From the NCBI GenBank assembly GCA_018873245.2, contig JAEMBT020000001.1, positions 15,514,220-15,578,219 on the forward strand: a stretch of DNA of 64,000 nt. The letters are read 5' to 3'. Of this stretch, positions 12,898 to 25,129 are shown in pieces; positions within the stretch are counted from its first letter, which is position 1, and each line of letters starts with the position of its first letter. The translations under genes and the position numbers were made by a program. This DNA comes from Archegozetes longisetosus. Taxonomy: Eukaryota; Arthropoda; Arachnida; Sarcoptiformes; Trhypochthoniidae. Below the pieces are notes generated by a model. It searched no databases, was not told where the DNA came from, and saw nothing but the letters and a program-made list of their open reading frames with translations.

Positions 12898-12899
12898 TA

Positions 12900-14355
12900 C
12901 AGTCTTTGACAAAAGTAACTTCCATGGTTTTTAGGATTTTTAGTACTAAAAATTGTTTGATTTTGATGAAAATTGTTTTGAATAAGCTACATGTTGGAAC
13001 CGACATTCTGGTTTGTGGGCGTGTAATTCCTTGTAAGGCTGGTGAACTATCCAAATAAATTCTGTCAGAAGATTTGGGTGAGAATTTTTATATTCTGATG
13101 AATGGAAACTAAACTACATGAAAAATTATTAGATAAGTGTGTTTTGTTTTACTCAAATATTGTTTATCTATTTACTACAGACATAAATACACGAAAAGCG
13201 TGATTTTTCAAAAGATCATAACTACTCTATCTGAAGGAACAAAACCATGATCTCAAGATCAAATTGTATATTATTTAAATATTTATCAAGAAACTCTACA
13301 GAAAATCTGTTTTATACTTAATGTAGGAACATATGGTCTTATTAATAATTTTACAAAGTAGATCTCACAATTCAATAATAATTCAACTCTTTCAAAGATT
13401 TGGTAGCTCTAAAAAGAACCATTCTCAATCAAATTTCAACTCGGTATTGGATAAAATTCCCATCTCCTCGAAGAACTTCTTGCATTCTAACTGGCGATGA
13501 ATGAATCGAATTAAAGAAAAACCCTGTTATTGGCCAACATTCTATGTGCTTTTAGCGATACCTCCCAAAGCTGATCTTCATCTGTGATTGATGTTGGCGT
13601 CGTGCAGCGGACGAGCCTTTTCAACATTGAACTCAAGTGCTCAAATGGGTTCAAGTCCGGCGAATGAGTTAGATGTAAGTTTAGAATGTCTTCAAGATCA
13701 TCAAGGTTTATTTGTCATACATTCTCAGATGTAGTTTTTTTTATAAGTGTCATGATAATGATTTAGAATTTTAAAAACCTTATCCTCAAACTTATCTTCA
13801 ATATAAAGGGGGTGTTTTCTTCCAAGTATTCTTTATATATCTCTTTATTAAATAGCTCACATCTATTTATTAGTCTGATTCCATGGAAAGAAAAACCAAC
13901 AATTAATCAAAAGTAATTTAACTCTCAAGTCTAATTAATTTAGAATGCCAATAAAATTTCTTGATGGATATTCAAATAATATACAATTTGACGTTGAGAT
14001 CATAATTCTATTCCTTCAGATAAAGGTCAGGATCTTTTGAAAAATCACACTTTTCGAGTATTTATGTCTATAGTACTTAGATAAACAATATTTGACTAAA
14101 ACAGAAATACAAGTATCATTTAATCATTTTTTATCTAGTTTAGTTTCCATTCATCCGAATTCGAAAATGGTCACCAGATTCCTCTGAAAGAATTTACTTG
14201 AACAACTTACCTATCTTAAAATGAAATTCAACGCCCACTTACCACAATCTTCTTCCCAATTTATAACTCATTCAGAAAAATATCAAAATCCATCAACTCT
14301 TAGTACTCGAAAACCCCAAAATCTCGAGACAATTAGTTTTGTCAAAGACTGAACA
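12900..14355 (-). mobile_element. Tc1-like transposon remnant with decayed transposase
   Basis: Inverted arms of about 380 bp begin CAGTCTTTGACAAAA on the left and on the complement of the right end near 14355. On the minus strand, about 13690-13440 encodes HSPDLNPFEHLSSMLKRLV, then TSITDEDQLWEVS and, after a break, IHSSPVRMQEVLRG. SPDLNP.E is the third catalytic block of Tc1 transposases and S.PVRMQ.V their C-terminal signature. The rest of the reading frame is interrupted, so the copy is dead. Confidence 0.65.
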
Positions 14356-15767
14356 AAATAGCGCTACTTGTATCAGACGAGCTTTGCTCTGTTCACCGAC
14401 GACCAGTTCACTGACAAACTAAAAAGAGGCTTTTTATTCGTAATCAAACTTTAAGTTTTTAATCAGACATGTGAATATATCCATTAGATATATAATTATC
14501 ATTTTGCTATTAAATATATTTTTAACAATATAAAAATTTCGACTTTCACTGTTTTCATCTAATGAAAGAGGCTATTGATAATAATCGTTTACATTCTAAT
14601 CTAAAGAGGCTATCGAAGAAATTTAATGGGAAAATTCAACAAAAATTCTAGATTTTGCAATTACCTCTGGACTTAGTAGTCATAACGGTTCCATGACACT
14701 TAATCGTCTGACACTTATTCGTCAGACACTTGTTTGTCTACACCTGTTCGTCTAAGACATTTGTTGGTCCATTGGACCTACCGACCATTCGTCCTACATA
14801 CCATTCGACCTAATCAAATATTAGCTCCCAATTATTAGAATCGCACAAAACTTGGAATTTAAATCAACTTAATTATTTTCTTTCATTCGCATGTAAATCT
14901 TTAATTCTTATTTATTATTATTTTCTTCAGTATTATAGTATTCATAATTCGTTTTATTTTTACAATTTTAAATTTGTAATTTTTGTTAAATAAATTGTGG
15001 AATATTGCCTAAAACATATTTATTACACTTGTGTTGTATCATAGATGAACATATTTTCAGATAAACAACATCCTAAAAGAGGTGTCTTAGACCAACAAAC
15101 GTCTTAGAAGAACAAATGTCCGACGAACAAGTGTCTTGACACTCTCAGATTTACAGGTTCTGACTATACGTGAAATTACAAAAGTTAAAAATTTCGACAA
15201 ATTTTAAAGTACGGATCATAGTCGAGAATTTAGGATAATTTTACAAAATTATAGGTAACATCCGGTAATATATGAAGTATTTTCTGGAATTCGATAAGAA
15301 ACAGTCAAATTCGGGGTAAAACGGGAAAAATGGTTCGTATTAATTATGCTTATTTAATGTTAAATTGTGTATATGTAACGCTTAAAAGCATTCGGACTAA
15401 TCTAAAATTTTCGGGAAAACCGTCTCTACACATCCCTACTTATTACAAATTGTTCAAAGAATTTGTATTAATAAATCAAATATCGATTCTGTCTATTTAT
15501 AGATTGCATATCTTTAATTTATTTTCAGCTCTATTCCCTTATAATACCAATTTTTTTATAAGTTTTGTAATGAAATTTTAAATCAATAGTAAGGTCAACG
15601 AAACCAATAATTTACTCAATTCAAATAATTTTTAATTAATTTTAATTATTAACATCTGATGATATAAATACAGAATCAATGCATTGACCAAATCAGTACA
15701 ACAAAATGTTAATACATCTCTCAAATTTTAGCGATTATTATATAAACAACTTTCTCGATCTGTCCCA
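14356..15767. repeat. Inverted cluster of short GTC-rich repeats; no gene
   Basis: Between 14690 and 14830, words such as TCGTCTGACACTT, TCGTCAGACACTT and GTTCGTC recur. Their complements recur between 15070 and 15145 (GTCCGACGAACAAGTGTC), giving an inverted pair about 300 bp apart. Probably the arms of another non-autonomous element. The remaining DNA shows nothing recognisable. Confidence 0.45.
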
Positions 15768-17150
15768 TCATTTCATATTATTAGCCACTCTATTCGTTAG
15801 TAAAAAGAATCGACAAAATATTGCAAACATCTATATAACAAACAATATTCTTTGAAATCATTTCATATCGAAAATTAATATTTTGTGGAAGTCTCACTTT
15901 GAATGCAATGACTGGTGTAATAACAAATTGATTACCACAAGAGAAACCAATCGGAAATCTATTACTGCTCACTCTTTCCATACCATTGAGTAACTAAGTA
16001 AGGTAAATTCAAATAATTCTTTAATTTATTTATAATACAAATAATAAACATAACCTTAGAAACAAACTTTGATTTTGCTTTTCAATCCAATATTTGAATT
16101 CAATTGAATGTGAAATTTAAACAAATATCTAAACGAATTCAAAGATTCCTTATTAATCGATGCAGTGATTGAATTAAGCATAAAATGAGAAAAGATCCAA
16201 ATGATGGCAAAAAATATCAGTAAATAAAAAGTTGCCGGAAGTAAATCTTCAAATAAAATCTGCTGTAAAATCATTAGATATAAGGGTATCAGAGTATAAG
16301 TCAATGCAAATAAATATTTAGACCAGAATTTGTTGTGATGTTTAATATCATTACAAATACTGTTATGCTCTGCTATTAATTCTGATACCATTCTAGAGCT
16401 TAAGAAAATCTGATCCTTATTTGTATTCAATAATTTATTATTAAATAATCAGAATCTGAGTTTGCAATAATAACAAACAATAAAGTAATAGAAAAAACTA
16501 TGAGATATTATTAGTGGTATGAAATTATATCCTATAAAGAAAAATACACTTAATATTCCATAAATTACTATTTCTTTCCAGTTGAAAAACATCATTAAAA
16601 CAATAGCAGCGACCAAAAGCATAAATAATACGATTGTTCGAAGCTGAATTCTAACAAGTGTTAAAATATATCTAATATTTCTAACAAACATTTTATATTC
16701 ATTGTTATCATATATTCTAACTGTAGTTTCATTTTGTTGTCCTTTTAATGCTTTGATAATATTCAGCCATTGAAAATAATTATCTTGTTTAAGGTTAAAA
16801 AGCATCATAATTCTTAAACAGAGCACTAAACTACACATTACAATCAAGTAATAGAACTCAGTTAAACCTCCAATATATTGAATTATATCGAAATAATATT
16901 TAGGAACATTTCGGTTTTCCATATTTGTTAAACATATAACAATTCTAATAAAACTAATTACAAACCAAATATTCACAACATAAAATTTTAAACTTTGATT
17001 TCGTTTCTTGATGTCTTTATCAAAATAATAATTGATATCATATCTAAACATAAGCCCATATTTATAAAGTGATAAATCTATATCATTGATAACTATATCA
17101 TAATTCTTATTTTCACATTCATTCGCCGATTGCTTAGGATTTATATCCAT
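15768..17150 (-). pseudogene. Gustatory-receptor-like protein, copy 3, with one nonsense codon
   Basis: Exons 16068-17150, 15898-15993 and 15768-15830. The start is MDINPKQ by alignment to the other copies; an upstream in-frame ATG also exists. Exon 1 is again 1083 bp, but TGA at 16449-16451 replaces an arginine or lysine codon in the YCKLRF-LFNNKL stretch (AGA in copy 1, AAA in copy 5). The rest is open, splice sites are intact, and exon 3 reads MFAIFCRFFLLTNRVANNMK. A single substitution in otherwise conserved sequence means recent loss or an allele. It lies in the left arm of a palindrome whose other arm holds copy 4. Confidence 0.7.
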
Positions 17151-18232
17151 TTTGAGTGGCTTTATCATCAAACTTTGAATAATTTTTTTTTCAGCTTTAT
17201 TACAACCGAGTTTTCTTTCAGACTATAGTTTCTTAGCTCATTTCATGTGAAATATGAAATAGAGACTAAAAATAACTTTAAAATTTCTAATTAATTCGAA
17301 TTGGTAATATTTTATGGAAATGACTCTATTATTTATTTTCAAAGAAATATTGATCCTAAATTTAATTTACTCTTATCATGCAATTTAAATTTTATTTTCA
17401 TCAGTAAAATTGAGATCTTCCACAAATAAGTTCTTGCGTGTAAAAATTGATTATTAAATTTTTACTATTTTTCTCTCTAGTCACAAATGATATTTTGAAA
17501 GAGTTTGTGAAACTTCCTATGGGGAAATTATCTTGAGTTCAAATTTAACCAAAATTCTTAGGGCTATTCTTAGTGAAAAACTAAGCAAATTTTATAATTA
17601 CCACCTTCATGTATCTCTTACAGTGGACTGTCAACATGTAAAAATATTAAATATCTTAAGATACAATTTCTCTAAAACCTATTATTGTGGATCAATGAAA
17701 CTTTATATGCATGTATATATCTAAAATATGTATTTAATGAGTTATATGAAGGAGTATTTCATAACTTTTAAACAGTTAGAAATCGATTACGAGTTTTTTC
17801 ACATTGATTTCCAATATGTTAACCCTCGAGTTCCGACCCAATCTCAACTGCATTTTATGTGTTACACAAGTACGCGTATTATCCCACAAAGATTGGGTCG
17901 GAACTCGAGGACTAACACTTCGAAAATTGACAAAACCCGTTTTGCATGTTAATTTGTTTGCATATCTGAAATATTATGTTTATATATGAAACTTTACCTC
18001 AAAAATGTACGGTAGAGAAAACTAAACATAGTATATCTAAAGTGAAATCTGACAAACAATGTAAATGCACCTTTAATGAGATATTACTAAGTTATAGTTC
18101 TCATCAAAATAAGTGATTAAAAGATTAACTATTGATAAGGAAACAATTATTTATTGATTAATGTTTTATACAATGCTAATGCAGTTAGACTCTGTTTAAC
18201 TTGATTTATTATTATTTTTTTATTAGTTTTTT

Positions 18233-20179
18233 TTAGTTTCTCTTTCTCTTATTCGAGATATTTTGAACATTAATATTATTTTGTGATTTAATATAATTAT
18301 GCATCAATTCTTGATTTTGATCTATTTCTTCTGAATCAGTCGAATAAAATTTATCGTAGAATTTGGTGTTTACTGGAAATTGGCAATAGCTTAATAGTTT
18401 TTTTAGATCATAAAGTTTGTTTCTTTTGATTGGTGAATAATTTTCATGTGCAGGGTTTAGATTTGATATTATTGACATCGATGCATTTTTATCAGTTTTT
18501 GTTTTAAATAAATTTAAAGTTTTGTCGCAGCTATCGGTTATATTGGTTGATATTTTAATATTATTCGAATTGAATTCAATTATTTTAACGCTTGAAAAAT
18601 ACTTCAATTGATTCCTTAAAACTTGTGAAAATCCAGATTTAAAGTCCTTAACCTTAACAAAAGGTGTTCCATCATTTAATAAATTATGCGTTAAATTATA
18701 ATTAACATAAATAACACTGAAGGGATTCTTTTGATTAGTATTTTTGATTATCCTCACATATTATTCGGGAATATAAATTTGACCACATTTTTTGCGGTTA
18801 ACTTCAATTCATCCAAAGTCAGAGTCAATTTACATTAAGCTGTGTCCATGATTTGGATAATAAATTAAAATTTTGTTAAGCTTCCCACAATTTATCAAAT
18901 AATAATAATATACCCACAATTACTTATTCTTATTTTGGCCAAAGCAGTTGTCGGAAAAAAGATGCAAAGCCTTTACATTTTTATCTATAATATTATGTAA
19001 ATAATAATCAATAAAGGAGATTCCTTCATTTGAACCTTTCGTTGCGAAATTTTCGGAATATAAAAACATTGTGGCCTTATTTGATATTAAGTCATGAATT
19101 TCAAAATTGTGAACGCTTATTTTACTTAAATAATACTCCAAATTAACTTATGCGATTGGAAGTGATAAATTTTTCATGTAATCATAGCAGAATACGGCAT
19201 GTGATTTGTCATTTTTCAACTCTAATTTTAATTAATTTTTAATTCATAAAACTTTTTTGATTCTGTTTCATGAATTAACAACTGGTTTTTAATTATTTTA
19301 ATGTTAGCTTCACTCTATTGCATTTTCTTTAATCTATATATTTGACATTTAAAGTCCTCGCAAGTATCGCAGATATCCCTTTTCGGTTTCTTAATCTTAA
19401 TATTTAATTGATCGAAAATTTTGCAAAATAATTTACGAGTAACTTTGTTTTTATATTCGGGCATGATATCAATAAATATTCGATGAATATTCGATTTGCT
19501 GCCAAACTCTGCCTTTAAATATCTATAGTTTTTGTTAGAATAATAATGTGAATCCTGTGATGGCAAACTGTTAATAAAGTATTTAATGTCTTCGATAATA
19601 AAGTCTAATTTTCTGTGTGGTCTACTATCATGTTTGCCTCGTTTGTCATCAGTATCTGATCTGTTATTATGCACTTTTCTTCTCAATGAACCTTCTTTTA
19701 AGCCAAAAATATTCACAAATGGTTTTTGACACACTTTTCTTCTAATTATTTCATTCTATTAAAAAATTAATTAAAATTTAATCTAAGCTACATAATATTA
19801 CTGATATCAATAACAGATGGTCAGCGAAAATAAAGTCTTGTCTAAATCACTAATTATTTTACTTACACTATTTTTCTCATCAATAACTTCAATAAAATAG
19901 TCAAATTGTTGCCTAGTCTTAACTTGACTCTTTGGCATTACCGATGACTTCAAAAAACAAATGTTCATTATGTGTCTTCATAGAGTTATAGCGATTGAAA
20001 ACTTCTTTTTCCTGAATATCACTAAAAGTTATTGAACACTGAGGATCACAACTCCACGTAAAATGAAGTAACTGTCTTCTTGCAGGTACTAATTTTTGTG
20101 ATTTATGTGTAAGATGCTCATTTCCAGATATTATATCATTTTTAATCTTATCTCTTTTACCTTTCTCTCTACTGTTCAT
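18233..20179 (-). pseudogene. DUF7869-like transposon-derived protein, decayed
   Basis: Read from 20179 downward, fragments match in order a protein type widespread in arthropod repeats: HFTWSCDPQCS; after a probable intron, VCQKPFVNIFGLKEGSLRR; RGKHDSRPHRK; DSHYYSNKNYRYL; CDTCEDFKC; ISVHNFEIHDLISNKATMFLY; ATKGSNE; LHLFSDNCFGQNKNK; then near 18840 HGHSL with DSDFG and IEV; and KLYDLKKLLSYCQ near the end. The SD.C.GQN and D.DFG..E blocks look like an RNase-H-type catalytic core; that reading is my inference. Frameshifts near 19935 and between 19315 and 18760, and several stops, make it a pseudogene. Family naming is from memory. Confidence 0.6.
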
Positions 20180-20279
20180 ATTTGATTCGGTCCTGATTTG
20201 ATTCTTTACTAAATTTTGTTTTTATTAACAAATACCTCATGTTTTGTAAATAAACACAATAAAAGCATAGATAACATTT

Positions 20280-20879
20280 TGTTATCTTAAAAATAAACTT
20301 TTAGTTGCTTGTAATTAGAACTTTATATCTATTGAACTATCATGCATATTTCAGATAATAGATTTCTTAACTTTAACTTTCCATATACGCTGTTTAGTTT
20401 TCTTTACCGTACATTTTTGAGGCAAAGTTTCATATATGTCGTATATGTAGTAGTAGCATGAAAAAGGAGAAGATACATTAATGAGGATGATACAAGCACT
20501 AATATTTTTACATCTAATAGTTGTGGCATATTGAATAGTAACATAATGACTTAAGGCTCATCATCATCTGGTTCTGCTATTTCTATAGTAGTTGCCAAAA
20601 CACGGCTGGGTCTAGGAATATTCGATAAATCAGGGTAAATGCGTATATATTTTTACTGGACCTCTTTGGTTTCAGTTTCCTTTTCAATGCTCTGATTTTG
20701 AGTTTCGTTTATATCATCTTCACTCTCATCGCTACTTTGAATTACAGGAACTGAAGGAAGTAACGAGGGGGAAATAAAATGTAGACAAGATTTACTTTGA
20801 ATTTTTTTAATTCATCAAAAGCTGAAATTTAGTCAACACTCAAACAATTATAGTAGATTATAATGACTTTAATAGTTAG
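20280..20879. other. Interior of composite element; possible acidic coding remnant
   Basis: No intact gene. On the minus strand, about 20760-20545 reads an acidic, serine-rich stretch (IQSSDESEDDINETQNQ; then AEPDDDEP before a stop) interrupted by one stop. It could be the tail of a transposon protein; it cannot be assigned. Confidence 0.3.
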
Positions 20880-21589
20880 TTAGTGGGCAACTGCTAAAGG
20901 TCCTAATAGTGCACATTTACGCAATCGTTTTTTCACTGTCAACATAGTATTTTTGACAATATTCATATCGAATTTCCCCAAACAAAGACGGATACGATTC
21001 TGAAGCTGTTTGAGGTTATCGGCTTTCCAACCATTCCTATACACGACTTGAGTCAGTTGACCAAAGAAATCCTCAATAGGTCTACATTGATGCATATTTG
21101 TTGGGTTGCGGTACTTATCGAAAAATTTGACATTTTGAGACTTTAAGTATTCAATAGTCTTTTTCGTATAACGAGCAGAAGCTTTATCTGGCCAAAATAT
21201 GGCCTGATTACCTGCATGATATTTCTTAATAAATGGTATGATCTTCTAATCTTTTTTTTCTTTAACCAATATCTAATCAATTTTGGGCAGCATTCATATT
21301 TTCGAGCTGCTCCTTTGATAGTCATCTTATCACTGTGATTCATTTCGCGATACAGTCGAATCACTTTTCTTTTGGTCATGACAGTAGCTTTTCTTACACT
21401 TCCGACTTTTCTTTTTTTGGTATTTCTCTTTTCATAAGTGCTAATAATCTTATATATCGTACTTCTGTGTCGTTCTTCGTTTACTAAGGGATTAACAGTA
21501 AACTGTTTTCCTTTTTCAGAATGCATATTATAAATTTCACAACACGATTTCTGAACACTTCCTCTTTTGAAGCCACAACTCATTTGCAT
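20880..21589 (-). pseudogene. Tc1/mariner-type transposase, internally deleted
   Basis: The N-terminal half (21589 to about 21245) is a helix-turn-helix region with GKQFTVNPLVNEERHRSTIY and KYECCPKLIRYWLKKKK. The C-terminal half (about 21243-20880) reads NQAIFWPDKASARY, QNVKFFDKYRN and RPIEDFFGQLTQVVYRNGW and ends LAVAH. The two halves are out of frame with each other and most of the first catalytic region is missing, so this is an internal-deletion derivative. The RPIEDFF block carries the third acidic residue. It is nested in the composite element. Confidence 0.6.
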
Positions 21590-21637
21590 TAAACACTATT
21601 GAATTAATATCTGACATAAACAATCTAAAGGATATTT

Positions 21638-22369
21638 CAATGCGTTAGTCGAAGAGTAGCCTCTGTTACTCTACTAAAATCCATAAAGGGCTTAACTAAT
21701 ACAAAACTTTCCTTATGATTAATAATGAAATGATCAGTTGTATAGTCTTTGATTGATTAGTAATGCTTATTGTTAAATACTTTTTTAAACTAATTACTCA
21801 TTCGTAAATCATACTTATCAACAAATCAGATTCATTGACTTGTTAAAACTCTAACGGAAAGAATTTATTATATTTCGAATAAGATTTATTTTTATAGCAA
21901 ACAAAATGAAAAGTTCTTAATACGCAAACATTTTATAATTTACTTTATAAAAATATTTTTATACAATTTTCAATATGATTAATTTGACGATTTGTTTGAA
22001 CTACTTTTATGATTTGATTTTCTTTTTTGGTTACATTTGGCTGTCTTTTATTAGATTTTTCAAAAACTAGGTGTAAAATTGTTGCGTTTTAGAAACAGTT
22101 GCTGTATCTAAAGAATATAGAGTTTCATAAAATTTAGATTTAGTTTTTGGTATGTGTTTTAATAGCTTTTGAATATCTAAAAGTTTTTCACTCGTTTTTA
22201 TGAAAACGAGTTATTATTGTTAAAAGGTTAAAGATAAGCAGCATTAGAAAAATTTGGTTATAATGACTAAATTTTAGACCTAACGGTTTCAACTTTTTCT
22301 TAAACTTTTCTATAAGTCCTTTAAGTTTTCTAAGCTTTGAAGAGAGGCTACTCTTCGACTAACGCATTG
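21638..22369. mobile_element. Nested 732-bp non-autonomous element, 27-bp TIR, ATTT duplication
   Basis: The ends are perfect inverted repeats, CAATGCGTTAGTCGAAGAGT followed by AGCCTCT on each strand, flanked by ATTT at 21634-21637 and 22370-22373. On the minus strand, 22067 to about 22200 encodes KLLDIQKLLKHIP, KFYETLYSLD and a stop, aligning with the C-terminal KLYDLKKLLSYCQ, KFYDKFYSTD of the DUF7869-like pseudogene at 18233. This suggests an internally deleted relative of such an element that kept its termini. Confidence 0.62.
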
Positions 22370-22407
22370 ATTTGCTCTTAATTGATGACTTAAAAGTTTG
22401 AACCCAT

Positions 22408-24350
22408 TTATATTTCCCCTCTCGTCATTAAGTCTGCTGAATTACATGAATTCTCATATCTTACACAACTTAAGTAATATATTGTAGCAGCAATATGACT
22501 ACAACAACCCACAGTTCGAGCTCCGGTTTTACATGTGCAATACCAATACTCAATTCTTTTGACGAAATTTTCAGTAGGCTTGTATGCAACATAAGAATTA
22601 TAAGTTTTCACATTAGAATGGTGGGATTGAATTCGCGTACGCAATAACCTTAGACTTGGATCTAAAGTTTTTGTTTTGTCATTAAATATTTCAACATTAA
22701 AGTTCGCATTCTCATAGAAATACTCTTTTAAATAACTTGAGGATTGTTTGAGCTGATAAGTTCCAAGTGTTATTTTATTCTTTATGGTATTTTTGTTCAG
22801 CTTAGGGAAGTCAATTATTGTTTCAGAATTAACTCGGTTAAACAATGAGCGCTTTTTGTCCAAATTATGGTTTTTGAATATAGAATTTAATTTATTATTT
22901 GTGAAACGTTTTGATTTCATTTCGTCAGCAATTTCAACTCTATTATCTTTGTCAGAATATAATCACTTGTGAAACTTGTTAATAATAGCTGCAGATATCC
23001 GTAAATCGAAAAAAGTATCTTCGAGATTAAGATTCTTTTTGACTTTATCATTAGCACGAAAGAGTATTTTTAATAATCCATTAACAATCTCGTCTGGCCA
23101 ACGACACTTTGTAACAAATTTAGATTCATTTGCTTCATAGGTTGTTAGTTGCTATTGATTTGGTGGTACACAAGAAGGCATATGAGTGGTTAAGTCATAA
23201 TCCTTTTGTAATATTTTTATCGAATCTCTAAATTTTCTGTCTACAATTAAATGATCTCCCTCTTTTATTAATCCTAATAAATGATTGTCAGTATCAAGAA
23301 CTTTTCGCATAATCTGTAGCATCATATAAGCCATATACATCTAAAATCAAGCCATCTGTAGAACAAATAACAAATGGTTTTTTAAGCTCCGTTTCTTTTG
23401 CATGCTATAAGTTCTACGTTGAGTCAAATTGTCGTTACTCTTTTGACAATAAGAGTATGTACCACCAGAAATGAGTATAGGTTGATCGTCCTTAATATCA
23501 AATAATTTTTTGGAAATTATTGTATTATGGCTTATCTACTCTTCTCGAGTTAAATTATTTCCCTAAGTGTTCGGCAACAAAATCAGATAATAATGCGTCC
23601 CTAACCTGAGCACAATAGTTTCTTATGTTTTGATAAGCTTCGAATCCAAATAGTTCTGCCAGTGTTCTGTAATCAAGACCGGTTTTTAAACGAAATAAAT
23701 ATGTTGCCAATACTTGACTTTTAGTTCTTGAAGCAGTGTCTTTTAAAGATTTTAATTGGCATGACAAATCATTAAATTGTCTGATGTTTAGTCCAGCTGT
23801 TCTTAAGCATTCCTTATCAGATATTTTTGATGATTTAGCAAATCTATCAAATATGTTGCTTAACATTGAATGTCTTAAGTTATCAAGCAGCATTTTGACT
23901 TCAAATTCACTAAATTTTTATAATCAGAAATTATGGTTAAGCTATTCAATGCATTTTCATTAAACGTTTTATCATTATTGAGATGTATCTTGCATGAACG
24001 ACAGCCTATGAACTGATATAAGCATCTATTTTCTATTTTAAAAATTGTATTTTTCATTAATTACCTTTATGAATTAATATATTTTTGTAAATAAATGCAT
24101 CTATATATGCATCATTTGGAACAGTTGTAAGATTTTTGTTTGAATTGCAAATAACACACGAAGAATGACTTGATTTTGTTCGTGGAATATCAAATTTTAT
24201 CTTTGTGATTTCTTCTATATTCAGTTGTGTTTGAGTTCGATTGACTATACAAAGATCCATGTGTTGTAACTTCATGAAAAATAGGATGTACAGACAAAGA
24301 ACGAGCTCATTTTCGTGGTTTTGACAGTTGAGTTGTGAATTTATTTGCAA
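22408..24350 (-). pseudogene. DDE_Tnp_4 transposase with SWIM zinc finger (Harbinger/ISL2EU-like), decayed
   Basis: From high to low coordinates: a zinc-binding stretch CVICNSNKNL; a helical region with RTKSQVLATYLFRLKTGL, ELFGF and DFVAEHLG; the first catalytic block ISGGTYSYCQKS, where the family normally has DGTY, so the first aspartate is glycine; DVYGLYDATDYA; the second block LIVDRKFRDSI with its aspartate; MPSCVPP; EANESKFVTKCRW with E in the following DEIVNG; and a C-terminal SWIM finger YWYCTCKTGA..VGCCSHIA. Several frameshifts and stops (for example near 24057, 23535, 23360, 23150) separate the blocks. The blocks are established for this transposase type; clade naming is tentative. 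Confidence 0.65.
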
Positions 24351-25129
24351 ATGATATATGGCTTTTGCAAACTAAACCGCCCTCTTTGATATCTACGTCA
24401 TTGGTCTTTTTATTTTTCATTTGAAACTGTTCATATTTCGCAATATTGAGTTACTCTGATAACTTTACTGATGAGACCGCGCGAATATCACTTTTTAATC
24501 TTCTTAATCTAACGTCACATAAAGGTGTTTTTTGTATAAATATTCTTTATTTGACATCATTACTAGTTTTATAACTTAAAGTACGACGTATATAAACTAT
24601 TGTGAACAATAGATAAATATTCGTTTACTAAGCTATTTAACTATTTACTTCCTTACTAAGCAATAACTTTTAAGTAATATATATATATAAACAAAATAGT
24701 TCAGATATGCAAACAAATTAACATGCAAAACGGGTTTTGTCAATTTTCGAAGTGTTAGTCCTTTTGTAACACATAAAATGCAGTTGAGATTGGGTCGGAA
24801 CTCGAGGGTTAACATATTGGAAATCAATGTGAAAAACTCGTAATCGATTTCTAACTGTTTAAAAGTTATGAAATACTCCTTCATATAACTCATTAAATAC
24901 ATATTTTAGATATATACATGCATATAAAGTTTCATTGATCCACAATAATAGGTTTTAGAGAAATTGGATCTTAAAGTTTTTAATATTTTTGCATTTTGAC
25001 AGTCCCCTGTTAGAGATACATGAAGGTGGTAATTATAAAAGTTGCTTAGTTTTTCACTAAGAATAGCCCTAAGAATTTTGGTTAAATTTGAACTTAAGGC
25101 AATTTCCCCATAGGAAGTTTCACAAGCTC

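Larger units (their letters stand above)
17501..25129. mobile_element. 7.6-kb composite DNA element with about 490-bp inverted termini
   Basis: The left arm (17501 to about 17990) and right arm (about 24640 to 25129) are inverted copies, beginning GAGTTTGTGAAACTTCC and GAGCTTGTGAAACTTCC on their own strands. It interrupts the upstream flank of copy 3: sequence left of it and sequence right of it (TTAGTCATGATGGTTTTACAG) join in copies 2 and 5. Inside lie minus-strand remnants of a DDE_Tnp_4/SWIM transposase, a Tc1-type transposase and a DUF7869-like gene, plus a nested 732-bp element. No clear target-site duplication is visible. Which inner gene mobilised it is unknown. Confidence 0.65.

Noticed and set aside
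15790-15981. Open frame MERVSSNR...ILFTNE (and its mirror at 29673-29864) as a separate small protein
   Set aside because: It is receptor exon 2 read through intron 2 into exon 3 in a wrong frame; in copies 1 and 5 the same frame is broken.
24464-24490. CTGATGAGACCGCGCGAATA as a hammerhead ribozyme core
   Set aside because: GAAA is replaced by GAAT and no matching stems I or III are visible.
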